NCBI GenBank assembly: GCA_023052935.1
Contig: CM041294.1
Location: 153,024,399 to 153,088,398 of the forward strand
Direction: 5' to 3'
From: Piezodorus guildinii
Taxonomy: Eukaryota; Arthropoda; Insecta; Hemiptera; Pentatomidae
DNA length: 64,000 bases
Positions 42,901-51,812 of the stretch are shown here, piece after piece. Numbering within the stretch: position 1 is the first letter of the stretch; every line of letters begins with the position of its first letter. Both the position numbers and the translations under genes were made by a program. The notes below the pieces were generated by a model. The model worked only from the letters and a program-made list of their open reading frames with translations, did no database searches and was not told the origin of the DNA.

Positions 42901-43060
42901 GTTTTAGAATTAATAAGATATTTAAGCATTTCTATACTCTTAAAATTAATTAATAAATTCATTGAATTTTTGTGTTTAGGTTTCATGATAGGAAATTATT
43001 GAAAAGATCAAATTAAGAATAATAAAAAATATGTTTATTAATTAAAATATTGTTGTTTTA
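42900..43060 (+). repeat. Repeat B, 3' flank of zinc-ribbon copy
   Basis: 'gtgtttaggtttcatgatag', 'gatcaaattaagaataata' and 'attacaaacttttgg' are shared with 44300-44465, 55790-55915 and 60590-60710. On the minus strand this forms the 3' flank of each zinc-ribbon ORF. Confidence 0.65.
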
Positions 43061-44021
43061 TTACAAACTTTTGGAGAGTTGGAAACTCGCGCAGGCCTCG
43101 TGGTAATGGCACTGCTGGCGGTGGGCTGCGATGATCCGGTCCAGCTCTTCCGGGTCTATAGACAGCAGGGTATAGGCTTCTAACCACTGCACGCAGCTGA
43201 AGCAATGGTTATTAAGGTGAGGCCGCCGGCTGGTGCTTGGCAGGTCCGCCACCGTATTTAGGTATTAGGCATTTTGAGCATCTTTTCACCCTAAAATAGT
43301 CTTCAACGCGGACCTTCTGGTACCCCAAGCTGATGCGGTTATAAAGAAGGAGTTCTCTGGTCGCTGCATCCACCTCCAGGACAGCGTGCCTTGCTTCACT
43401 TCTCCTTGGAGTTAGAATTAAGACCGGACGAACATTTTCTTTTTCCACTCCTACATTTTGGGCTACCAAATAATCAACAATGTTCGTAAGGGTTATTTCA
43501 GGTTCTATGTTTTTTACTATTACTCTCGGCTTTCTCTTTTCTATCTTTTTATAATACACCTTGTTTGATTTTTTCAAGACGTTTTCTATTTTATTTAAAT
43601 CATTTTGTGTTTCGGTTTGAACTAATAAAGTACCCGTTTTCATTTGTCTAACTTTTCTGAATGGTATTCCCAACTCTTTTGGATTTACTAGTTTTTTAAA
43701 TTCCTCTATAGTTTCTATTTTATCATTAGATTCTAAAGGAGTTATTAATGCTTTGTAGGATGGATTTCGCTTGTTAATAGTTACGGTATGTCTTGTTACG
43801 TCCGAGAAAGAAGGCCTGTTGTTCGGTAAAAGGTTAGCTTCATCGCATGGTACTGAGATATTGGTTGGAACATTACTATTAGTAATACTACTTACGAATT
43901 CTTCTAAAATGTTGATTGCAGAAATAACATTTCTCTTGAGATCCCGCCTTAATACCTGGTAAGTCGACAATGATCTAAAAATTTCGAGCACTGATTGCAA
44001 GGCGTCCGTTCGCTCTGCCAT
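43061..44021 (-). pseudogene. Chimera: R1-like LINE gag joined to zinc-ribbon ORF
   Basis: From ATG at 44021 a 269-aa frame encodes MAERTDALQSVLEIF, a polar region, LGIPFRKVRQMKTGTLLVQT, RKPRVIVKNIEPEI, GYQKVRVEDYFRVKRCSKC. This is the central region and first zinc-knuckle half of an R1/TRAS-like ORF1 protein. After CLIPK the sequence becomes YGGGPAKHQPA, which is the out-of-frame reading of the zinc-ribbon gene. In the next frame the ribbon end follows (LPSTSRRPHLNNHCFSCVQW, PEELDRIIAAHRQQCHY) to a stop at 43061. The joint is around TACGGTGGCGGACC (about 43250). So a LINE 5' half replaced the 5' half of a ribbon gene, with loss of frame. Confidence 0.65.
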
Positions 44022-44035
44022 CTTGTTGGAGACTA

Positions 44036-44073
<38 letters not shown>

Positions 44074-44282
44074 TATATATATAATACATGTAAATTCCTG
44101 TCACTTTTAAATGATCACTATTATAAACTGTTCACTATTTATCACTGATATTATTTGTCAAATTGTTTGTAAACAAAATTATATTTCACTGATTTGAAGA
44201 GTCACACACAAAAGGGCTCGCATACCTGTTTAAGTATGTCAAAGAAGCCGACAAAGCGGGGTTGTAAACATCAAAGGGCCGC
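44022..44282 (-). other. 5' leader of the R1-like LINE piece
   Basis: Between an (AT)n run of repeat B (to about 44305) and ATG 44021. Starts near TCGGCGGCCCTTTGATG, a GC-richer sequence, passes through AT-rich sequence and has an (AT)n-like tract at 44035-44090. Possibly a LINE 5' UTR. Confidence 0.4.
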
Positions 44283-44299
44283 CGAATATATATATATAT

Positions 44300-44465
44300 A
44301 TATATGTTTTAGAATTGATAAGATATTCAAGCATTTCTTTACTCTTAAAATTAATTAATATATTCATTGAATTTTTGTGTTTAGGTTTCATGATAGGAAA
44401 TTATTGAAAAGATCAAATTTAAGAATAATAGAAAATATGTTTATTAATTAAATATTGTTGTTTTA
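44300..44465 (+). repeat. Repeat B, 3' flank of zinc-ribbon copy
   Basis: Nearly the same as 42890-43060, including an (AT)n run, 'gtgtttaggtttcatgatag' and 'attacaaacttttggagag'. Confidence 0.7.
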
Positions 44466-44795
44466 TTACAAACTTTTGGAGAGTTGGAAACTCGCGCAGA
44501 CTTCTTGGTAATGGCACTGCTGGCGGTGGGCTGCGATGATCCGGTCCAGCTCTTCCGGGTTTTTAGACAGCAGGGTATAGGCTTCTAACCACTGCACGCA
44601 GCTGAAGCAATGATTATTACGGTTAGGCCGCCGGCTGGTGCTTGGCAGGTCCTCCACCGTATGTAGGTAATATCGCAGCTCGCAGCGGGAGCACACTGCC
44701 AAATTCGTGGCTTTAGCAGGAGGCGGTATAACCACTGGAGCCGGCCGAACTCTAGGCCCTTGTCGTGGAGGAAGTTGAAGTCGAAGGTCTCTCAC
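44466..44795 (-). pseudogene. Zinc-ribbon ORF fused behind LINE RT
   Basis: The minus-strand frame contains VRPAPVVIPPPAKATNLAVC, SRCELRYYLHTVEDLPSTS, NNHCFSCVQWLEAYTLL, PEELDRIIAAHRQQCHYQEV, ending CASFQLSKSL. The ribbon is C-x2-C-x24-C-x2-C, three residues longer than at 56 kb. The C-terminus is 21 residues longer than the 56 and 61 kb copies, which stop after HRR. The usual N-terminus (MSC-x-SER) is out of frame because of a small insertion, and upstream it is joined to LINE RT sequence (44815-45003). Confidence 0.55.
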
Positions 44796-44799
44796 TTGT

Positions 44800-45003
44800 G
44801 TTCCTCTGGCTATCCTCCTGATAACTGAGTTCTGGTAGCTCTGCAGCCTGTTAAGGGTAGTTTGGTACGGATGGCGGAGCAGGGGAGCGCACCATGGAGC
44901 AGCGTCGGTCTGATGACAGCCTTGTAGATTTGGAGTTTGATTCGCAGTGAGAGCTGCGGAGAGACGATTAGCTGATATGGCCTGTGGGTCTCTAAGGCCC
45001 GCG
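44800..45003 (-). pseudogene. R1-like LINE RT thumb fragment
   Basis: Minus strand: ALETHRPYQLIVSPQLSLRI, KLQIYKAVIRPTLLHGA. It ends at IRRIAR-like sequence and passes into the zinc-ribbon gene at ACAAGTGAGAGACC. Its 5' side touches the A tail of the next LINE piece (45004-45027 on this strand). It lacks its own 3' UTR and tail. Confidence 0.6.
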
Positions 45004-46442
45004 CTTTTTTTTTTTTTTTTTTTTTTCTTTTCTTTCCCTCCATTTATTGTTATTACAAACTACAATATAATACATATCTAATATCTATATACACTAAATA
45101 CTATATACAAATTCCTTTCTTTGCCCGTAGGCATTATAAGGTATTATATTTACAAAATATTTACGCTGTATGCGCTTTGGGATAATGGGCCTAAGCCTTT
45201 ATTAACACATTGAAAATAGGGAGGGGCTATTCTTTAGGAGTCAGAGGAGTGAAGATATGGGTTCAGACTGCAGAGTCAGGACCCTTTCCCTCGGCGAACA
45301 CGTCCACCAAGGGGAGATCACCTTACCACCTTCCAGGCCTGGGCGGTGGTACCATGTCACAGAAGAGCGGATTCCCGCAGGTCTTTAGCCCATCAAAGAA
45401 CTTGATGTGCCTCCGACCTATGAATTAAGGAACCTGGGGTATCTGGAGCTCCTGGTAGATAACTCTGTTTCTGGCTCTTTAGAGCGTGGTACCTCTTACT
45501 ATCCGCCGAAGGATGGAGTTCTGGAAACCCTGCACTCTCTGGAGAGTAGACTTGTATAAGTGGCGAAGCAGCAGCGCACCATGGAGAAGAGTGGGTCTTA
45601 TGTTGGCCTTATATATTTGCAATCTAAGCCTCTGTGAGAGCTGCGGCGATGTCAGCAGATGACAGAGCCTATGCGACTTCGATCTGGCAAGCTTGAGACC
45701 CTGGCGGACGTGGCTGGAGAAGGTTAGGTGCCTGTCCAGTGTCACGCCCAGATATAGCACGTTGTTGGAGAGTGGCTGTTTTTCTCCTTCCACGATGAAT
45801 TCCGTCGGCAGCTTCTTCTTTCCTTTTTGAAAGGAGAGAATGATGGCATCCGTTTTTGATGGGTTCACCCTGATCCCAATCTCTTTAAGCTTGCCGACGA
45901 CGATGTCTGTTGCTCCTTGGGCCACCTTAAGTGCCTGCTTGCTGCTCTCGCTGGTCGCATAGATGGCTATGTCGTCCGCATAGGCTGCTATCATTGCTCC
46001 TGGATGCTTGACTGAGACCACCGACGCCGTGAAAACGACGAACAGTATTGGCCCCAGTACAGACCCATGAGGTACTCCGCAGGTGGTATTGCAAAGTTCG
46101 GACAGTTCCCCACCGACCCGTACGACGAAGGATCTTCCGCTAAGATAGCTTCTGATCAGTCGGCATAGGGGGGAAGGAAATCTGTACTCCTCCAAGCGGC
46201 GAAGTAGGAGAGCGTGTGATACGCAGTGGAAGGCCTGTGTGCAGTCCAGGGAGATCTGCGCCGTAGCATCTTCTCGATGGTGTGAGCCTGCAGCTTCGCC
46301 AGGTGGTGCTCACAGGATATACCAGTCTGGAAGGAGGGATGATGTTCTCCCTCCTGCAGTGTTTCATGAGGTGGTAGTGGACGAGCTTCTCGAAGATCTT
46401 GCTCACGTGCGTGAGGAGGCTGATCGGTCGTCTAGGGCCCTC
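45004..46442 (-). mobile_element. R1-like LINE, 5'-truncated, with A tail
   Basis: Minus strand from 46442: RPISLLTHVSKIFEKLVHYH, then after shifts a 238-aa frame (46195-45479). That frame has GVPHGSVLGPILFVVFT, AAYADDIAIYA (YADD catalytic box), INPSK-like VNPSKTDAIIL, YLGVTLDRHLTF and LLHGALLLRHLYKSTLQRVQ. The 3' UTR extends to AATAAATGGAGGG and an A-rich tail at 45004-45027. The palm and thumb are present; the endonuclease is lost. The GVPHGS, YADD and LDRHL boxes match R1/TRAS-type LINEs. Confidence 0.7.
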
Positions 46443-46476
<34 letters not shown>

Positions 46477-47157
46477 CTTACCCTCCAAAATTTATTTATT
46501 AAATAGGTTTACAACAACAGTATATACATCCTTAAATCTAATGTATACATCTAGGATAACAAAGATCTTTGTTTTGCCCGTAGGCATTTTAAAGTTCTAT
46601 ATACAATATATATTTACATTGTGCGCGGTATGCGCTTGGGCTTTTGCGGCTTGAGCCTTTTATTTAACATTATAAAATGGGGAGGGACCATTTTGTTGGG
46701 GTTAATAAATTATTCTATACGGGTCAGACTGCAGAGTCCAAACCCCTTCCCAGGGCGACCACGTCGACCAGGGGGAGAGAGCCTTGCCACCTACCAGGTG
46801 CAGGTGGTGGAACAACGTCCCTGAAGAGAGGGTTCGCACAAGCCTTCAGCCCGTCAAAGAACTTGACGTGCCTCCGGCTTATGAACTCAGGCACCGAGGG
46901 TAGTTGGAGTTCCTCGTGGAGGGTGGCATTTCTCGCCCGCTGGAGCGTGGTTCCTCTAGCTATCCTCCTGATGACGGAGTTTTGGTAGCTCTGCAGTCGG
47001 TTGAGTGTGGTCTTGTAGAGGTGGCGTAGCAGGGGCGCACCATGGAGTAACGTTGGTCTGATGACTGCCTTATATATCTGGAGCTTCAGTCGCAGCGAGA
47101 GCTGCGGCGAGACCAGAAGATGGTACAGCCGGTGGGTCTTGTTACGCTAGGGCCCTC

Positions 47158-47158
<1 letters not shown>
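46443..47158 (-). mobile_element. R1-like LINE 3' end with A tail
   Basis: Minus strand: HRLYHLLVSPQLSLRLKLQI, YKAVIRPTLLHGAPLLRHLY, then LQRARNATLHEELQLPSVPE and FISRRHVKFFDGLKACANPL, VDVVALGRGLDSAV and a stop. 3' UTR, AATAAATTTTGGAGGG and A tail at 46443-46476. This shows the intact C-terminus of the family. Confidence 0.7.

Positions 47159-47235
<77 letters not shown>
47159..47235. repeat. 77-bp T run (A tail of next unit on minus strand)
   Basis: An uninterrupted run of T. On the minus strand it follows GAGGGAATGAG, similar to GGAGGGTAAG before the other A tails, so it is read as the tail of another LINE copy. Confidence 0.8.
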
Positions 47236-47642
47236 CTCATTCCCTCAAACAGAAAAAACATAGAATTAATATCAAAATAATAATGGTAAATACATTAAAA
47301 TTTGTGTTTACTTACAATACCTTTTTCTACCTACCGGTATTTGAAGGCTTATTTATTGATTAGTTATAAAATATACTCCCTGTTCGGGGTGTTGATATAC
47401 TTTGAAGGTGAGGGGCCTCCGCTTGCTGTTTATATGGTATATAGTTATATAAAGCTAAATTGAAGAAAAAACTTGAACTAAAACATAACAAAAGATTAAA
47501 GTACCTGAAAAAAAAGATTATTAGACATAGAGAGGTGGGGGGTGGGGTTGGGTAGTGTAGAAGATATGGGAAAAGGAAGGAAGGAAAGGGATATTGGGTG
47601 TGGGGGTGGGATTATTAAGTAGTATGCTACTTAATGATGTTA
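47236..47642 (-). other. Sequence upstream of the 77-bp A tail
   Basis: On the minus strand begins GGGCCCTAACATCATTAAG, passes a pyrimidine-rich stretch (CCCCACCCCCAC-like), and runs to the A tail. It may be a LINE 3' UTR from a related family, but no coding part is present. Confidence 0.35.
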
Positions 47643-47760
47643 GGGCCCTCGCCGTTACTTGTGCTCAATATATAGGCCTTCCCCCACCCCTCCACTGGAG
47701 GATTGAGAAGTTAAAGCCCATCAAAAGGATTATAAATTCATTTAAAGGTATTGAATGAAT
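47643..47760 (-). promoter_or_regulatory. Zinc-ribbon leader with TATA box, orphan
   Basis: The minus strand has CCTCCAGTGGAGGGGTGGG, GGCCTATATATTGAGCAC and AAGTAACGGCGA, matching the leader before the 56 and 61 kb ORFs. Just after GGCGA the sequence changes to GGGCCCTAAC and the LINE array. The ORF probably belonging to it is that at 44466-44795, now nearly 3 kb away. Confidence 0.5.
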
Positions 47761-47814
47761 TTATAACTATAATAATTTATTAATATTTTGTATAAATAAA
47801 AGATAAACTAAAAA

Positions 47815-47975
47815 ATAAACTTTTACGATTTTGTATATAAGATAATATTTTTTTCTACATTCATTACTTTTCCAGAAGGATATTATATATCTATATTAAT
47901 GTTCTTTTGTTAAAAAACAAATAACTTGCAAACAAAATATTAAATTTTTGGCTCTTTTCTCCTTTCCTCATGTAT
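47815..47975 (+). mobile_element. HINE-like body fragment
   Basis: 'acttttacgattttgtatat', 'ttttctacattcattacttt', 'atatctatattaatgttctt' and 'ggctcttttctcctt' follow the family order at low identity. Confidence 0.45.
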
Positions 47976-48644
47976 AGGATCATCAAAACGATTGGAAATT
48001 CATTTAAAGGTACTCAACGAATTCATTATTATAATAATTCATTAATATTTTACATAAATTAAATATTTTAAAAATATGTATATCGTACTTATTTATTTTT
48101 CATACACTTTAAAATTGTGTTATCTTAGAAAATCACACTTTATGGTTTTTGATCTGAGCTCTGAAAGAACTCATGATAGTAGTATATGATAATAGTGTCA
48201 TGACGTGATCGTTTTCAATAAAGCCGTACAATAACATTAAATATTACTTACTATTCCACTAAACATAATTGTAATTAATAGCTTACAATATTCAATGGTA
48301 AATTTACAATAAACATAAAATAATTTATACATATATCTTTTAATTTTAATTTCTGTTCTAGACTTACCATATGCACAATCACACACAGGCCATTTTGAGA
48401 GATTTGTTTACTAAATATCCATTATCAATTTTGGAAAATTCGGGTTTGAAATATTCCGAAAGCAGTACATTCCCTCATTTTGCATTTTATAGACTTACTG
48501 TATATTTCGTTTTATTTGTATGTATTCATACATATAAGTGAAAGTTGAAATTACAAATTATCAAGTCAGTTTCATTAAAAGTTTAAATAATTAACCTGAG
48601 CTTCGTTAAGTATTTTAAATTTTAATAAAACCAACTAAATATTA
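47976..48644. other. Left part of duplicated segment A
   Basis: No gene. 48256-48345 matches 56972-57057 ('ccactaaacataattgtaat', 'caatattcaatggtaaattt'), showing that the segmental duplication extends to this side. Confidence 0.5.
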
Positions 48645-48935
48645 ATAAGGGAAAGTATTGCGATCGTGGAAATTTTCGAATTCTAGTTTTAGACCAAAAA
48701 AAAGTTAGTGTGTCCGTGTGTGTGGTAAGTCTAGTGCAAAAACAAAAAGTTGTACGGAACTGAAATTTTATATTTAAGGTAAATATAAACCCGAGATGTT
48801 ACAGGAACGTTTTCATCGAAATTTCCTAACCAGAAGAGCCACTTTACACTATGCATTTTACACCTATTTACGATTTTCTTGAAAACGGCTCCAACGATTT
48901 TTTCTTAAACTCGCTATATCGATGTAAACCTGGAC
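48645..48935 (-). mobile_element. HINE-like partial copy (hairpin side)
   Basis: From GGGAAAGTATTGCGATCGTG through a short (GT) run to ACTCGCTATATCGATGTAAA; the hairpin itself and the other half are missing. It stops where segment A continues with 'atatcgatttcagatatcat'. Confidence 0.55.
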
Positions 48936-50120
48936 GAGCTAACATATCGATTTCAGATATCATAGATTTTCATTTTAAAAACTTTACAAGAAACGAAATA
49001 TATCAATATAAGTAGCATTGATCTTAAACATTTAGTTAGGGAAAGGATTCAATCCTTATCTGAATCTTCATAAGTCTATAAATTATCTATTAAGTCTACT
49101 TTGTACTTTTATAATGCTTATACGTAAATAATCTGTATTGACTTATCATTAATGCTCCAATCGGATCCAATTGGAGTGTGAAAATAATAAAAAAATAATT
49201 TAAATTTTAAAAAACATCTTTCTATACAAAGTGAAATTACATTAAAATATATTTTCAAAAATTATTACAAAAATATTTTCGCATAAAATGAATAGTTGCG
49301 AAGATATGAGAGGGACAATATGCTGCATATATTAGGCAAATTAAAAGAACAAAATGTTGATTTATGATTTTCATAAAAAAAAAAAAAGAAGGTTTTTACT
49401 TAAAGACCTTTATCTCAAAAACTATTTTACTTACAGATGTCCATTACGAATCAAATCAAGACTGATTGATCGGGTTATGATTTATTTTATCTTCATAATT
49501 ATCTTATGATAATTATGAAACAATTAATTAATTTAAAACAATTTAAGATTTTTTTAAATACATTTAGAAATACAAATAAATTGTTAAAAGATTAATTAAA
49601 TTGAATTTCAATAGAAACACGTGTTTTATTAAATAATCTAGTATATTTTTATTTACAACAATCAGTTAGTTTTATCGACTTTTTATTACTGTCCCTTAAC
49701 CTATTTATAAACAAATTTTCCATACAGATTTCTATGATCACCGTTCAAGCCTAAGCATTTCAAATTTAGCACAAACTTTCCACCGTTGCTAAGGCCTACC
49801 TATTGTACGGCAACTATTCGGTTCAACGCAACTTTTTACCCTAGGTGTTTTTTTTAGCTTGCTCGGTTCAGTATGTTTAGGAAATTTAAAAAAAACGAAC
49901 AATCTACCTAAAAATTGCTAAAAACTTACAACTGATTATGGAACCATTTCTATTGCAACTCCAGTGCACAGAATTATAACAACACAATTTAAAATTCTTC
50001 ATATTCAAACTCATTCTATTAAATTTATCTAATATAGTCAACGCAGTACTAACATAATTCAAAATCCAAATTTTGGAAAAGTATTAACTTTAAAACTCAA
50101 TAAAACTCTAAAAAAAGATT
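48936..50120 (+). repeat. Segmental duplication, left part of unit A
   Basis: Collinear with 57915-59355: shared 'aaacgaaatatatcaatata', 'tccttatctgaatcttcata', 'gaatagttgcgaagatat', 'cagatttctatgatcac'/'cagattcctatgata', 'ggttcaacgca', 'caaattttgga'. Unit A lacks the HINE-like copy present at 58147-58435. At 50120 it is broken by the Jockey LINE. Confidence 0.8.
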
Positions 50121-50498
50121 GAGTTCTGCGCTTGCGCTAGTTCATTAACATACGTCGTTATATCGTCTCTTCTTTATGAACAGTTTTTAGTGTGTAATAA
50201 TTGTTTTTATTACATATAAACAATTAGTGATTGTGCAACAACATTCGTTGTCAACAATGGACTAATCCTACTGACTGTAAGTAGTAATATTTACGATTAC
50301 TTAGTTGTCATATGAAGTAGAGCTGAGAAGCCTTATCTTTTTCGCCATATTGCGATCCCCACTCAGCTTCCTCAGCTTGCCAGTCTTCCACTGACCCCTG
50401 GAGGGGCCACGTCGCGCTCCGGACGACAAGGTCAAGGTCGCGCGGACGTATTTTTTTTTGTTTTATTTTTTATTTATTTTTTTTATTTTTATGTTTCA
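50121..50498 (+). promoter_or_regulatory. Jockey LINE 5' leader
   Basis: Begins GAGTTCTGCGCTTGCGCTAG, then TTCATTAACATACGTCG. LINEs of this clade use internal promoters at the very 5' end; no TATA box is expected or seen. The later part (50350-50450) is GC-rich with GCGCTCCGGACG and ends in a T-rich tract before the first ATGs. A short ATG at 50491 is stopped at once. Confidence 0.45.
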
Positions 50499-51737
50499 AT
50501 GAGATACTATCACCAAGTCATGGCGGGAAAGGCAAGCATTAAACGCTCCAGGTCAGCTGGCTCTTCTGCTTCCCCGGTCAAGCAAAGGCAAAGACGTAAT
50601 AACAAACGCCCTACGCCCCCTTCATCAGCTGCTTCTAACGAACAGGAACCACAACCCGGGACTTCAACGCAAGGGATGACTGAGGAATCTCCCTTTTTTA
50701 CTCCTAACCCCTACCAAGTACTCCATATCGAGAAAGAGGTCATGGAATCAGAATCTACAACGAGAGATCCTCGCCCTCCTCCCATATTTGTTAAAAATAT
50801 AAGAAATTTTCAACTCCTATGCACCCAATTAAATAAAATCATTGATAGCAAAAGCTACACATGTCTAACGCGTATCAATGACACAAAAATATCACCCGAT
50901 TCAGCTGATGTGTACCGCAAAATAGTAAAATATCTTAGTGAAACAAAAGCTGATTTTCACACGTATCAGCTAAGAGAGGAGAGGGCATTAAGGGTGGTAA
51001 TAAGAAATTTACACCCCTCTACACCAGCTGAGGAAATAAAGGAAGAACTGACGTCTCTTGGGTTCAAAGTGCGTCAGATAACTAATGTGATGAAAGATAA
51101 TATAGAAGAATCAGGTGACAGGAGTAAAATTCCTTTACCTCTATTTTTTGTGGACTTAGAACCGTCTCCAGGAGTAGAAAAAATTTATGAACTGGAAAAA
51201 CTCTATTATACGAGAGTAAAGATTGAAAAGCCATACGTAAAAAGAGACATTATACAATGCCACAATTGTCAAGCATACGGTCACACGAAAACGTATTGCC
51301 ACCACATACCGCGCTGTGTTAAATGTGGTGAACAGCACAAGTCTGAGCAGTGCAATAAATCTCGTATAATCCCAGCAGTTTGCGCTCTGTGCCACAAGGG
51401 ACATCCGGCGAATTACAAAGGCTGCGAGATTTACAAGAATCTCAAGTCAAGATTTCTGAAGCCCCAGCGCCAAGAGGAGACTAGACCGAGGAGAAACCTA
51501 TCAAAATTCGTCGACCCGACAGTTTCGTTCGCCCAACAACTTGGTGGTGGTGACCAGTCTACTCAGTGTGAGGCCACGCCGGTTCAACATACACTCAAAC
51601 ATCCCGAACCTGAATCTCAACCACCTCAAAATTTTAATTCTCAAAAACTTCCCCAGCATCAAATTTCTCCTATCCCTCCTCCATCAAATGTCACAGACCT
51701 CACCAGTTTAATGACATCATTCATCTCAGAAATATAA
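50499..51737 (+). CDS. Jockey LINE ORF1, gag-like nucleic-acid-binding protein
   Basis: 412 aa. Residues 1-60 are basic and Ser/Pro-rich (KRSRSAGSSASPVKQRQRRN). Residues about 95-250 contain the conserved region before the knuckles (PPPIFVKNI near 93, RALRVVIRNLHPSTPAEEIK near 163, PLPLFFVDLEPSPGVEKIY near 215, RVKIEKPY near 240). Residues 254-308 hold three zinc knuckles: CHNCQAYGHTKTYC, CVKCGEQHKSEQC and CALCHKGHPANYKGC. The protein coats LINE RNA and forms the transposition particle. The tail (310-412) is Pro/Gln-rich. The first ATG (50499) has a poor context; the in-frame ATG at 50520 (residue 8, MAGKAS) has G at -3 and +4 and is a likelier start. Confidence 0.92.
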   Translation: MRYYHQVMAGKASIKRSRSAGSSASPVKQRQRRNNKRPTPPSSAASNEQEPQPGTSTQGMTEESPFFTPNPYQVLHIEKEVMESESTTRDPRPPPIFVKNIRNFQLLCTQLNKIIDSKSYTCLTRINDTKISPDSADVYRKIVKYLSETKADFHTYQLREERALRVVIRNLHPSTPAEEIKEELTSLGFKVRQITNVMKDNIEESGDRSKIPLPLFFVDLEPSPGVEKIYELEKLYYTRVKIEKPYVKRDIIQCHNCQAYGHTKTYCHHIPRCVKCGEQHKSEQCNKSRIIPAVCALCHKGHPANYKGCEIYKNLKSRFLKPQRQEETRPRRNLSKFVDPTVSFAQQLGGGDQSTQCEATPVQHTLKHPEPESQPPQNFNSQKLPQHQISPIPPPSNVTDLTSLMTSFISEI

Positions 51738-51812
51738 TCAATAGTTATGCCTCTGATATCAGTCCTAACAAACCTAGTATCAAATTTAATTCCTGCCTTG
51801 AAAAAGCCCTAA

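Noticed and set aside
43771..43962. Hydrophobic plus-strand ORF (possible membrane peptide)
   Set aside because: Antisense of the R1-like gag frame, which has clear family motifs.
51156..51404. Antisense ORF inside LINE ORF1
   Set aside because: Shadow of the ORF1 coding strand; no independent motif.
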